Positions 1 to 7,824 of a stretch of DNA of 23,168 bases are shown piece after piece. Position 1 is the first letter of the stretch; each line of letters starts with the position of its first letter. Under the pieces are notes generated by a model, which saw only the letters and a program-made list of their open reading frames with translations, had not been told where the DNA came from and did no database searches. The DNA is from JAJFGI01 sp036397065 (GTDB lineage Bacteria; Pseudomonadota; Alphaproteobacteria; Kiloniellales; J153). The translations under genes and the position numbers were made by a program. Location of the stretch: NCBI GenBank assembly GCA_036397065.1, contig DASWJP010000177.1, positions 1-23,168 on the forward strand. The letters are read 5' to 3'.

Positions 1-403
1 GACCTTGCTCAAGGTCGTGAAAAAAACGGCCAAGTCCGCTGAATGAACGTAACACGGGTTCTGTGAGCTTTGTCTGCTCATGGCATGTCTCCGAAACCTG
101 ACGTTGGAAAAGCAACCGCCGGAGTCGATCAACCCCAGTGATCTCTCCAGGTCGGGGCACGAAGGATCGCAAGTAGAACCGTGTGTCGCGCTCGAGGCGG
201 AGCAACGATCCGAGTTTAAGCTGCGGCCAAGTCGGGCTCAGCATAGGGATTCCGAGATCGTTGCTTGCCAACAATGCCCGTGCCCAAGGGAAAAGCATAT
301 TGCCCAACCCCGGTCCCGTGATCCGCAGGAATCCTAGGTCGCACCCGCCCAGATTTGCATGAATGCAAGGCCCAAAAGTAAATGGCCACCTCGATCGTTC
401 CAT
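1..403 (-). CDS. Putative glycosyltransferase-like polysaccharide biosynthesis protein, N-terminal part (runs off left edge)
   Basis: Reading the minus strand leftward from an ATG at 403 gives an open frame of 134 codons with no stop, continuing beyond base 1. The protein has a glycine-rich segment, GPGLGNMLFPWARALL, at residues 30-45, then a W-P-Q-x-K-x-G segment (59-65) and R-x-E-R-D-x-R-x-Y (69-77). The GLGN-x-LF-x-(W/Y)-A pattern resembles the N-terminal donor-binding loop of alpha-1,2-fucosyltransferase-like (GT11) enzymes and related polysaccharide-cluster proteins. That relation is inferred from the motif only. The composition is that of a soluble folded protein, and the opposite-strand frame looks like a shadow. 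No strong ribosome-binding site precedes the ATG, so the start is uncertain. It fits the glycan locus at the other end of the window. Coding status is fairly sure; the function is tentative. Confidence 0.65.
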   Translation of the reverse strand, partial: MERSRWPFTFGPCIHANLGGCDLGFLRITGPGLGNMLFPWARALLASNDLGIPMLSPTWPQLKLGSLLRLERDTRFYLRSFVPRPGEITGVDRLRRLLFQRQVSETCHEQTKLTEPVLRSFSGLGRFFHDLEQG

Positions 404-483
404 AGAAATGTTATTGGGCAAATAGTATTCTCTTCGGGCATGTAGCCTGACGTATGGAAGTTCGATAGGAGTTTACGCTATAG

Positions 484-632
484 AGCACATCCGTGAAAGA
501 CATCGAGGCGTCCCACATGATTCTCTTCCTGGCCCGCGTGTTGAAACAGCGGTTCGGCCGGCCATCGCGATCAAGTCCGGCCTGATCGAACCGGCGCCGA
601 CCCCACTGGAACCGGGGCCGGCAACCCACTAA
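484..632 (+). pseudogene. Remnant of a short-chain dehydrogenase 3' end, frameshifted
   Basis: One frame from 484 reads T-S-V-K-D-I-E-A-S-H-M-I-L-F-L-A, matching the V-x-D-V/I-A-x-M-I-L-F-L-A segment near the C-terminus of classical SDR proteins. From about 540 the match continues in a different frame as R-P-A-I-A-I-K-S-G-L-I-E-P, resembling the S-G-Q-A-I-x-V-D-G-G ending of SDRs, and stops at 630-632. A stop at 481 closes the first frame upstream, and no SDR N-terminal motif (glycine-rich loop, NNAG, YxxxK) fits in the space available. The bases around 516-534 are identical to part of the intact SDR gene at 1550-2326. This looks like a decayed partial duplicate or the scar of a deletion. The upstream boundary is uncertain and may reach about 450. 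Confidence 0.5.
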
Positions 633-693
633 CATTCACCCGGAAACACGGAGGTGCGCGCCGTGAAGCAAAGGGCGGGCGAAGGAGAAGACC

Positions 694-1422
694 TTGAGCG
701 TCAAATTTTGGCAGGAACGGACCGATCTGGCGGCGGCATTGCGCTTGGCCGCCTATTTCAATCTTCACGAGGGCGTCGACAATCATTTTTCCACCGCCGT
801 GCCCGACACGGACGATTGGTTTCTGATGAACCCCTATGGCCTGCATTGGTCGGAGGTTCGCGCCCGCGACCTGTTGCTGCTCGATGCCAAGGGCAATGTC
901 ATCGAGGGCGAAGGCGAGGCGGAGACCTCGGCCATCTCCATTCACGCCCCCGTTCACAGGGCCCATCGGCGGGCGCGTTGCGTGTTGCACACCCACATGC
1001 CCTATGCCACGGCGCTGACGTCCATCGAAGACGGCCAGCTCGAACCGGTCTCGCAGAACGCGTTGCGCTACCACAACGACGTGGCCTATGACCGCCAATA
1101 CAACGGCCTGGCGAACGAACAGGCGGAAGGCGAGCGCCTGGCTGCGGCCATGGGCGACAAACGTGTCCTGTTCATGGAGAACCACGGGGTCCTGGTGGTC
1201 GGCGAAAGCATCGCGGCCGCCTTCGACGATCTCTATTTCCTGGAGCGCGCCTGCCAGGTGCAGGTGCTGGCCATGTCGACGGGCCGGCCCCTGAAACGGG
1301 TCACCGGCAACATGGCCGCGACCTTCGGGGCCTGGCCCGGGATGAACGGACCCTACGCCCAGACGCATTTCACGGCCATGAAGCGGCTTCTCGACCGCGA
1401 CAATCCCGGGTACGCGGACTAG
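694..1422 (+). CDS. Class II aldolase/adducin family protein
   Basis: This 242-residue protein has the class II aldolase/adducin fold signature. His99-Thr-His101 lies in a V-L-H-T-H-M-P segment and a third metal-ligand candidate, His164, lies in E-N-H-G-V-L-V-V-G. In L-fuculose-phosphate aldolase and relatives, three such histidines hold a catalytic zinc. By my alignment the position of the catalytic Glu73 of FucA is not acidic here. The protein could therefore be a decarboxylase, an epimerase-like member or a non-aldolase adducin relative, and the substrate is unknown. The start is a TTG at 694, chosen because AGGAG at 683-687 lies 6 bases upstream and the N-terminus W-x-x-R-x-D-L-A-A-A-L-R is typical of the family. 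An SDR gene follows after 127 bases, so the two may act on the same compound. Confidence 0.88.
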   Translation: MSVKFWQERTDLAAALRLAAYFNLHEGVDNHFSTAVPDTDDWFLMNPYGLHWSEVRARDLLLLDAKGNVIEGEGEAETSAISIHAPVHRAHRRARCVLHTHMPYATALTSIEDGQLEPVSQNALRYHNDVAYDRQYNGLANEQAEGERLAAAMGDKRVLFMENHGVLVVGESIAAAFDDLYFLERACQVQVLAMSTGRPLKRVTGNMAATFGAWPGMNGPYAQTHFTAMKRLLDRDNPGYAD

Positions 1423-1549
1423 CCGGACGAGGGCGTTCCGAGCGCTTGTCCACCGCCGCCGCGCGAGCAAGCGCAGCCGGCTCAACGCCGGATCGCGGCC
1501 GCCCGCGAGGAAAAAGGCCACGAAAAACAGGCCGCTAGGGGAGATCGCG

Positions 1550-2326
1550 ATGAACTTGGAGCTCAACGGCAAGCGCGTTCTGGTCACCGCCGGGGCGGCC
1601 GGCATCGGCCGGGCCACGGCCGATGTCTTGCATGCGGCGGGGGCGCGGGTGCATGTGTGCGATGTCGATGCCGATGCCTTGACGGCGCTGCGCGCGAGCC
1701 ACCCCGATATGGGCACCACCGACTGCGACGTGTCCGACAGCGCGGCGGTCGAACGGCTGTTCGGCGATGTGCAGGCCGGCCTCGGCGGCCTGGATATTCT
1801 GGTCAACAACGCGGGCATTGCCGGCCCGACGAAGGCGGTCGATCAGATTACCGATGCGGAGTGGGAGCGCACCCTGGCCGTCAACGTCACCGGGCAGTTC
1901 TATTGCGCGCGCCGGGCGGTGCCGCTGTTGAAGGCGGCGGGCGGCGGCGCCATCGTCAACATGTCATCGGCGGCGGGCCGGTTCGGTTTTCCCTTGCGCA
2001 GCCCCTACGCCGCGTCGAAATGGGCCGTGGTGGGGCTGACCCACACGCTGGCGGCCGAACTCGGCGCCTTCAATATCCGGGTCAACGCCATCCTGCCCGG
2101 GCCGGTGGCCGGCGACCGCATCGACCGTGTGATCCGGGCCAAGGCGCAGGCCCGCGGTGTCAGCGAAAAGGCCGTCCGGGACGAGTATCTGAGCTTGTCG
2201 TCGATGCACCGGTTCGTGACCGTCGAGGACGTGGCCCGCATGATTCTCTTCCTGGCCAGCGACGCCGGCCGGCTGGTTTCGGGACAGGCCATCGGCGTCG
2301 ATGCCGGGACGTACGTGATCCGCTAG
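1550..2326 (+). CDS. SDR family NAD(P)-dependent oxidoreductase
   Basis: This classical short-chain dehydrogenase/reductase of 258 residues has the cofactor-binding loop T-A-G-A-A-G-I-G at 13-20. Asp60 comes at the end of beta-3, NNAG at 86-89, the catalytic Asn112 in V-N-V-T-G, Ser139/Ser140, and Tyr153-x-x-x-Lys157. An acidic residue after beta-2 (C-D-V-D, 37-40) suggests preference for NAD over NADP. The family oxidises or reduces alcohols, ketones or sugars; the substrate cannot be read from the sequence. AGGGGAG at 1537-1543 supports the ATG start. It lies between an aldolase-like gene and an ABC importer on the same strand. A close paralogue is at 7825-8601 and a decayed related fragment at 484-632. 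Confidence 0.95.
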   Translation: MNLELNGKRVLVTAGAAGIGRATADVLHAAGARVHVCDVDADALTALRASHPDMGTTDCDVSDSAAVERLFGDVQAGLGGLDILVNNAGIAGPTKAVDQITDAEWERTLAVNVTGQFYCARRAVPLLKAAGGGAIVNMSSAAGRFGFPLRSPYAASKWAVVGLTHTLAAELGAFNIRVNAILPGPVAGDRIDRVIRAKAQARGVSEKAVRDEYLSLSSMHRFVTVEDVARMILFLASDAGRLVSGQAIGVDAGTYVIR

Positions 2327-2536
2327 CACGGCTTCGAAGCGGTCCGGTGAGAGCCCGGAATAATTTGTGCACTGCACCATTCGAGCCGATGCGCACATTG
2401 TTCCTTGCGGGCGAAAAGCTGTGCTAGGTTGAGCCGGGCCCGGATGGCAATCATTCGGGAAACGTACACGAAGCCGGCCACGTGCCCGCCGCCATTCGCG
2501 GCGTCACGAAGAGCCCGCAATGCAAGGGAGGCATAA

Positions 2537-4138
2537 ATGACGGAACTGGAATTTTGGACGCAACAGATTAAGGCTGGCCGCATTTCGCGGCGAGAGTTCA
2601 TGGGCCGCGCCGCCGCCCTTGGCGTCACCACGGCGCTGGCGACGGCGATTTTAAGCCATTCGGGCATCGCGGCGACGCCAAAAAGGGGCGGCTTCGCCCG
2701 CATCGGCCTGGCGCACGGCGCGACGACCGATTCGATGGATCCGGCGACCTATCCCGACACCGGCACCCAGGTACCGCTTTCGGGCTCGCTGTCCAACAGC
2801 CTCACGGAAGTCGATGCAGAGGGTAAGGTCGTGCTCGATCTTGCCGAGAGCATGGATGCGTCGAAGGACTCGAAGGTATGGACTTTTAAGCTCAAGAAGG
2901 ACTTGACGTTCCACAATGGCAAGAGCGTCACGGCGGATGACATCATTGCCTCGTTCCGGCATCACATGGGACCGGATTCGAAATCGGCCGCGAAATCGCT
3001 TCTCGATCAGGTGGCCGACATCAAGGCCGACGGCTCCGACACGGTGGTGTTCACGCTGAACGGCGGCAATGCCGACTTCCCCTACGTGGCCAGCGAGTAT
3101 CACATCGTGATCATGCCGGCGAACGCAGACGGCAGCGCCGATTGGCAGTCCGGGATTCGCACCGGAGCGTTTTCCCTGGAGACCTACGAACCCGGCGTCA
3201 GGACCAAGTTGAAGCGGAACCCGAATTATCACAAGAATGGGCAACCGTATTTCGACGAGGTGGAGTTCCTCAACATCACCGATGTCGCGGCGCGCACCAA
3301 CGCGCTGACCACGGGCGAGGTGCATTACATCGGCCGGCCCGATCTCAAAACGCTCCATCTCTTGCAGAGAAACCCGGACGTCGAGATCGACGAGGTTACC
3401 GGCTATGCGCACTATGTGTTCGTGATGGATGTGGGGGCGCCGCCGTTTGACAACGTGAAGGTCCGGCAAGCACTCAAATACGCGATCGACCGCGACGACT
3501 TGGCGAAGAAAATCTTCCTCGGCCATGCGACACCGGGCAACGACAACCCGATCTCGCCGCCGCCGTCGATCAAATACTCCATCGACCCGCAGCCGCGGCA
3601 CACCTACGACCCGGAGAAGGCCAAGGCGCTCTTGAAGGAGGCGGGTCTGTCTTCGCTCAAGGTCGATCTGTCGGTCGCCGATGCCGCGTTCGCGGGTGCG
3701 GTCGACGCCGCCGTTCTCTACAAGGAGCATGCCGCCAAGGCCGGCATCGACATCAACATCATCCGCGAGCCCAACGACGGGTATTGGGACAACGTGTGGC
3801 TGAAAAAGCCATTCGCGGCGTCGTACTGGTCCGGCCGGCCGACGGCCGACTGGATGTTCACGACTGCCTATGCGGCGGACGCCGCGTGGAACGAGTCGCA
3901 CTGGAAGAACCCGCGTTTCAATGAGTTGCTCATCTCGGCGCGAGCGGAGGCTGACGAGAATGCCCGAGCCAAAAGTTATGCGGAAATGCAACAACTGGCC
4001 CATGACGACGGCGGCACGATCGTTCTCGTGTTCAACAATCTGGTGAGCGCGCATTCGAAGAAACTCGCTCACGGAGCGATTGCGCCGAACTGGGAGGTTG
4101 ACGGCCTCCGGCTTGCCGAGCGGTGGTGGTTCGCGTAA
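2537..4138 (+). CDS. ABC transporter substrate-binding protein, family 5 (peptide/nickel type), Tat-exported
   Basis: This 533-residue periplasmic binding protein belongs to the DppA/OppA/NikA family (SBP family 5). The N-terminus carries a twin-arginine signal, S-R-R-E-F-M at 17-22, followed by a hydrophobic Ala-rich stretch and probable cleavage near residues 45-46. Family features include the W-T-F-x-L-K-K-D-L-T-F-H-N-G-K segment with D-D-I-I-A-S-F after it, R-N-P-N-Y-H, and V-R-Q-A-L-K-Y-A-I-D-R-D. It should capture a ligand in the periplasm and hand it to the two permeases encoded next. Family members bind peptides, nickel, opines or sugars, so the ligand is open; the neighbouring aldolase and SDR genes hint at a small organic compound. 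AAGGGAGG at 2524-2531, 5 bases before the ATG, is a strong ribosome-binding site, fitting high expression. Confidence 0.95.
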   Translation: MTELEFWTQQIKAGRISRREFMGRAAALGVTTALATAILSHSGIAATPKRGGFARIGLAHGATTDSMDPATYPDTGTQVPLSGSLSNSLTEVDAEGKVVLDLAESMDASKDSKVWTFKLKKDLTFHNGKSVTADDIIASFRHHMGPDSKSAAKSLLDQVADIKADGSDTVVFTLNGGNADFPYVASEYHIVIMPANADGSADWQSGIRTGAFSLETYEPGVRTKLKRNPNYHKNGQPYFDEVEFLNITDVAARTNALTTGEVHYIGRPDLKTLHLLQRNPDVEIDEVTGYAHYVFVMDVGAPPFDNVKVRQALKYAIDRDDLAKKIFLGHATPGNDNPISPPPSIKYSIDPQPRHTYDPEKAKALLKEAGLSSLKVDLSVADAAFAGAVDAAVLYKEHAAKAGIDINIIREPNDGYWDNVWLKKPFAASYWSGRPTADWMFTTAYAADAAWNESHWKNPRFNELLISARAEADENARAKSYAEMQQLAHDDGGTIVLVFNNLVSAHSKKLAHGAIAPNWEVDGLRLAERWWFA

Positions 4139-4157
4139 CCGCCGCTTAGAGATGGGT

Positions 4158-4187
4158 GTGGGCCGCTTGGAGCTTCCGGCGGCCCAC
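4158..4187 (+). promoter_or_regulatory. Intercistronic hairpin between binding-protein and permease genes
   Basis: GTGGGCCGC (4158-4166) is perfectly complementary to GCGGCCCAC (4179-4187), giving a 9-bp GC-rich stem. Inside the 12-base loop, GGA and TCC can pair further. It starts 20 bases after the binding-protein stop codon. No run of T follows, so it is not a classical intrinsic terminator. In many ABC importer operons a hairpin at this place protects the upstream mRNA from 3' exonucleases, keeping binding protein in excess over permease. That role is inferred here. Confidence 0.6.
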
Positions 4188-4266
4188 CGCATTTGTGTCG
4201 TGCGGGTGTTGCGCCGCGAGGGTCAGAAGTCGACCAGGGCGCAATGTGCCGGTGGGGATTGGTAGT

Positions 4267-5247
4267 GTGGCTCCCGTCCTAAGAACAGTATTGCAGCGGC
4301 TGTGGATGGGGGTGATCACCCTCTTCGTCGTCTCGATCATCATCTTTGCGACGATCGAGATGCTGCCCGGCGATTTTGCCAAGGCGATTCTCGGCCAGTC
4401 CGCGACACCCGAAACCGTGGCCGCCTTCCAACGCCAGATCGGCCTCGATCGCATGCCGGTCGAGCGCTATGTCATCTGGATCGGGAACGTCCTGCAGGGC
4501 GATTTCGGGGTGTCGTTCTCCAGCGTCGGCGCCCTGGGCGGGGGCAGCCAGCGCACGGTGGTGTCCCTCATCGCGCCGCGGCTCGGGAATACCTTGTTCC
4601 TGGCCGGCCTCACGGCGGCGATCGCGGTGCCGCTGTCGCTCACCCTGGGTATGCTGGCCGCGCTCTATCGCAACAGCATCTTCGACCGCACGGTCAATTT
4701 CGTTACGCTGACGTCCATCTCGGTGCCCGAATTCTTCGTCGCATACATCCTGATGCTGTTCCTGGCGATCAAGTTTCCCATCTTCTATTCGCTGGCCAAC
4801 ATCACGGCGGATACGCCGCTGCTGGAGCGCATTGCGCGCAGCGCGCTTCCCGTCATGACCCTGGTCCTGGTCATCACCGCGCACATGATGCGCATGACCA
4901 GGGCGGCCATCATCAATCTCCTGGCCAGCCCCTTTATCGAGATGGCGCGGCTCAAGGGCATATCGCCGCACCGCATTATCTATCGACACGCATTGCCGAA
5001 CGCCTGGGCGCCGATTGCCACCGTCATCGCCCTCAATCTCGCCTACCTGATCGTCGGCGTTGTCGTCGTGGAGGTGGTGTTCGTCTATCCGGGAGTCGGC
5101 CAGCTCATGGTCGATGCGGTTTCCGCGCGCGATATTCCGGTGGTGCAGGCTTGCGCCCTTATTTTCGCGATGGCCTACATCCTGCTCAATCTTTTGGCGG
5201 ACATCGTGTCGATCGTCACCAACCCCAGGCTCTTGCACCCGAGATGA
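4267..5247 (+). CDS. ABC transporter permease, DppB/OppB type
   Basis: This inner-membrane permease of a peptide/nickel-type importer has 326 residues if started at GTG 4267. A longer frame from 4156 exists but would add an Arg/Cys-rich N-terminus untypical of the family. The GTG start follows GGTGGGG (4251-4257) and gives the usual short N-terminus before the first membrane helix (L-W-M-G-V-I-T-L-F-V-V). Visible features are the G-D-F-A-K-A-I-L-G periplasmic segment, six or so hydrophobic helices, and the cytoplasmic EAA loop A-R-L-K-G-I-S-P-H-R-I-I-Y-R-H-A-L-P-N, which contacts the ATPase. The stop overlaps the next gene's ATG by 4 bases, a sign of coupled translation. Confidence 0.93.
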   Translation: MAPVLRTVLQRLWMGVITLFVVSIIIFATIEMLPGDFAKAILGQSATPETVAAFQRQIGLDRMPVERYVIWIGNVLQGDFGVSFSSVGALGGGSQRTVVSLIAPRLGNTLFLAGLTAAIAVPLSLTLGMLAALYRNSIFDRTVNFVTLTSISVPEFFVAYILMLFLAIKFPIFYSLANITADTPLLERIARSALPVMTLVLVITAHMMRMTRAAIINLLASPFIEMARLKGISPHRIIYRHALPNAWAPIATVIALNLAYLIVGVVVVEVVFVYPGVGQLMVDAVSARDIPVVQACALIFAMAYILLNLLADIVSIVTNPRLLHPR

Positions 5248-6122
5248 GCGCCACACCCGTTGAGTCCGTATCGACAGTCCGCACACCGCTGCAAACGGCT
5301 TGGCGTGAGCTGATGCGGGCACCGGCGACGGCGTGGTTCGGCCTTCTGGTCATCGCGGCCTATATCTTCCTCGCCGTCTTCGCGCCCCTGGTGGCGCCTT
5401 ATAGCGAGTCGGAAGTCGTCGGCAATCAGTACGAGCTGTGGAGCGAGCAGTTTATCTTCGGCACCGATCAGCTTGGCCGGGACATGTTGTCACGCCTGAT
5501 CTACGGGGCGCGCAACACCATCGGGATCGCTTTCCTGACGACCCTTCTGTCATTCATGATCGGCGGGTTATTGGGCTTGTTGGCCGCCGTGATCGGCGGC
5601 TGGATGGATCAGCTTCTGGCCCGCACGGTGGATGTGCTGATGGCCATCCCCCAGCTGATTTTCGCGCTGGTGCTGCTGTCCATCTTCGGCTCGACGGTGA
5701 TCAATCTCATCCTGATCATTGCCATCCTGGATTCGACGCGCGTGTTCCGGCTGAGCCGGGCCGTGGCCATGAACGTCGTGGTCATGGACTTCGTCGAGGC
5801 GGCCCGCCTGCAGGGCGAGAAACTCGGCTGGATCATCACCCGCGAGATCCTGCCCAACATCCTGCCGCCCCTGGCCGCGGAATTCGGGCTTCGCTTCTGT
5901 TTCGTCTTTCTCACCATCAGCGCTTTGTCCTTCCTCGGCCTCGGCATTCAACCGCCGACCGCGGATTGGGGCTCGATGGTGCGCGAGAACGCAACGCTCA
6001 TTAACTATGGCGAGGTCACGCCGTTGCTGCCAGCCGGCGCCATCGCGCTGCTCACCGTCGCGGTCAATTTCGTCGTCGACTGGTTCCTGCACAAGACAAG
6101 CGGTCTGAAAGATGAGCACTAG
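5244..6122 (+). CDS. ABC transporter permease, DppC/OppC type
   Basis: This is the second inner-membrane permease of the importer, 292 residues from the ATG at 5244, which overlaps the previous stop (ATGA). A longer open frame in this phase extends leftwards through the first permease gene but is only its shadow. The N-terminus has the OppC-type leader and first helix. Then come F-G-T-D-Q-L-G-R-D-M-L-S-R-L-I-Y-G-A-R, which is diagnostic of DppC/OppC proteins, and the EAA loop E-A-A-R-L-Q-G-E-K-L-G-W-I-I-T-R-E-I-L-P-N. It pairs with the upstream permease to form the channel. Its last 11 bases overlap the start of the ATPase gene. Confidence 0.95.
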   Translation: MSATPVESVSTVRTPLQTAWRELMRAPATAWFGLLVIAAYIFLAVFAPLVAPYSESEVVGNQYELWSEQFIFGTDQLGRDMLSRLIYGARNTIGIAFLTTLLSFMIGGLLGLLAAVIGGWMDQLLARTVDVLMAIPQLIFALVLLSIFGSTVINLILIIAILDSTRVFRLSRAVAMNVVVMDFVEAARLQGEKLGWIITREILPNILPPLAAEFGLRFCFVFLTISALSFLGLGIQPPTADWGSMVRENATLINYGEVTPLLPAGAIALLTVAVNFVVDWFLHKTSGLKDEH

Positions 6123-7797
6123 GCCCGCCAATGCGAGCCAACGGGGCACCCGTGCGGACGGGCTGCTGCTGGAAATCCACGGACTACGCATCGAGGGCGA
6201 GAGCGACGATACCTGGACACAGATCATCAAGGGCATCGATCTGACGCTGCGGCGCGGAGAGGTTTTGGGCCTGATCGGCGAATCGGGCGCTGGCAAGTCG
6301 ACCCTCGGCCTGGCCGCCATGGGATATGCCCGGCCCGGCTGTCGCATTTCCGCCGGCACGATCCGCTTCGAAGGCATCGATCTGACTGGGCTTGGCGAGC
6401 CGGAAAAACGCAAGATCTGGGGCTCCAGGATCGCCTATGTGGCGCAATCGGCCGCCGCTTCGTTCAATCCCGCGCACACCCTGATCGAGCAGTATTTGGA
6501 AGTCCCGTTGCAACACGGCCTCATGGCCCAGGAAGAGGCGCGGCAGAAGGCCATCGATCTGTTCCGCCGCCTGCGCTTGCCCGAACCCGAAAGTATCGGC
6601 CTGCGCTACCCGCATCAGGTGTCGGGCGGCCAGTTGCAGCGCGCGATGACGGCGATGGCCATGTCCTGCGGTCCCGATCTCATCGTCTTCGACGAGCCGA
6701 CCACGGCGCTCGACGTCACCACGCAGATCGAGGTGCTGGCCGCGATCAAGGACCTGGTGCGTCAGTTCAACACCGCCGCCATCTATATCTCGCACGATTT
6801 GGCGGTGGTCGCCCAGATGGCCGACCGGATCATGGTCCTGCGCTACGGCGAGCTGGTCGAGGAGAAGCCGACGGGGGAAATGCTCAGCCATCCCGAAATG
6901 CCCTACACCAAATCCCTGTGGGCGGTGCGGTCGCTGCACAAGGAGGAAGAGCCGGGCGACGACATTCTGCTGCGGGTCCGCGGGGTCGATGCGGGCTACA
7001 GTGAAGTCATCAGGGTGCTGAAAGACGTCAGCGTCGATGTGCCGCGCGGGCGGACCGTCGCGGTCGTTGGCGAATCGGGCTCCGGCAAGTCGACCCTGGC
7101 GCGTGTCATCACCGGCCTGCTGCCGCCCATGAAAGGCGACATCGTCTTCGATGGCAAGCCGTTGCCCCCGGCCCTGAAGGGCCGCTCGACGGACATGCTG
7201 CGGCGGATGCAAATGATCTATCAGATGCCGGATACAGCCCTGAATCCGCGCCGCCGGGTGAGCGATATCATAGGGCGGCCCTTGAAGCAGCATCTCGGTC
7301 TGACCGGCACGGCGCGCAAGAAGCGGGTCATCGAACTGCTGGAAATGATCGAACTGGGCGAAGGGTTCATGAACCGCCTTCCGGGCGAGCTTTCCGGCGG
7401 CCAGAAGCAGCGGCTCTGTATCGCCCGGGCGCTGGCTGTCACGCCGGAATTGATCATTTGCGACGAAGTGACCTCCGCCCTCGACCAGCTCGTGGCGGAA
7501 GGGATCCTGAAGCTGCTGCTCCGGCTGCAGAAGGAGCTCAATGTCTCCTACCTGTTCATCACCCACGACCTGGCCACGGTGAAGGCGATCGCCGACTGGA
7601 TCGTGGTCATGCACCAGGGCAAGATCGTTCAGCAAGGCCCCAAGAACCAGGTGCTGACGCCGCCGCAACACCCCTATACGGAACTGCTGCTCTCCTCGGT
7701 GCCGGAGATGGCGACAGGCTGGCTCGATGGTCTCTTGGCCGAGCGGGCGGCCCGTCTGGCAAAGGGCGAAACCGTCCTGGCGAGCTCGGATATGTAG
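6112..7797 (+). CDS. ABC transporter ATP-binding protein with two fused ATPase domains (DppD-DppF / GsiA type)
   Basis: This 561-residue protein carries both nucleotide-binding domains of the importer in one chain. Domain 1 has Walker A G-E-S-G-A-G-K-S (56-63), signature V-S-G-G-Q (170-174), Walker B L-I-V-F-D-E (190-195) and switch His228. Domain 2 has Walker A G-E-S-G-S-G-K-S (320-327), signature L-S-G-G-Q (427-431), Walker B L-I-I-C-D-E (447-452) and switch His485. Each half ends with the oligopeptide/dipeptide C-terminal motif H-P-x-x-P-Y-T (260-266) or Q-H-P-Y-T (519-523). The residue after the second Walker B Glu is Val instead of the usual Pro, which is common in this family. It powers the two permeases encoded just upstream, overlapping the second by 11 bases, and is probably the last gene of the operon. 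Confidence 0.95.
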   Translation: MSTRPANASQRGTRADGLLLEIHGLRIEGESDDTWTQIIKGIDLTLRRGEVLGLIGESGAGKSTLGLAAMGYARPGCRISAGTIRFEGIDLTGLGEPEKRKIWGSRIAYVAQSAAASFNPAHTLIEQYLEVPLQHGLMAQEEARQKAIDLFRRLRLPEPESIGLRYPHQVSGGQLQRAMTAMAMSCGPDLIVFDEPTTALDVTTQIEVLAAIKDLVRQFNTAAIYISHDLAVVAQMADRIMVLRYGELVEEKPTGEMLSHPEMPYTKSLWAVRSLHKEEEPGDDILLRVRGVDAGYSEVIRVLKDVSVDVPRGRTVAVVGESGSGKSTLARVITGLLPPMKGDIVFDGKPLPPALKGRSTDMLRRMQMIYQMPDTALNPRRRVSDIIGRPLKQHLGLTGTARKKRVIELLEMIELGEGFMNRLPGELSGGQKQRLCIARALAVTPELIICDEVTSALDQLVAEGILKLLLRLQKELNVSYLFITHDLATVKAIADWIVVMHQGKIVQQGPKNQVLTPPQHPYTELLLSSVPEMATGWLDGLLAERAARLAKGETVLASSDM

Positions 7798-7824
7798 GCG
7801 GCCCGAACCGGCCCGCAGACTAGA

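Noticed and set aside
2..46. Possible C-terminal tail of a rightward gene (ending at the TGA at 44-46)
   Set aside because: The minus-strand frame through the same bases continues a convincing protein, so this short tail is best read as its shadow. The perfect GACCTTG/CAAGGTC repeat at 1-16 lies in that coding frame and needs no other explanation.
80..337. Rightward 85-codon open frame
   Set aside because: It lies fully antisense to the left-edge minus-strand gene, whose protein has believable motifs; the rightward product has none.
571..1818. Long leftward frame of 415 codons
   Set aside because: It is antisense to the aldolase and SDR genes, both of which have clear family motifs; high GC content produces such long shadow frames.
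4302..5243. Upstream extension of the second permease frame
   Set aside because: It overlaps the first permease in another phase and encodes low-quality Arg/His-rich sequence; the ATGA junction at 5244 is the natural start.
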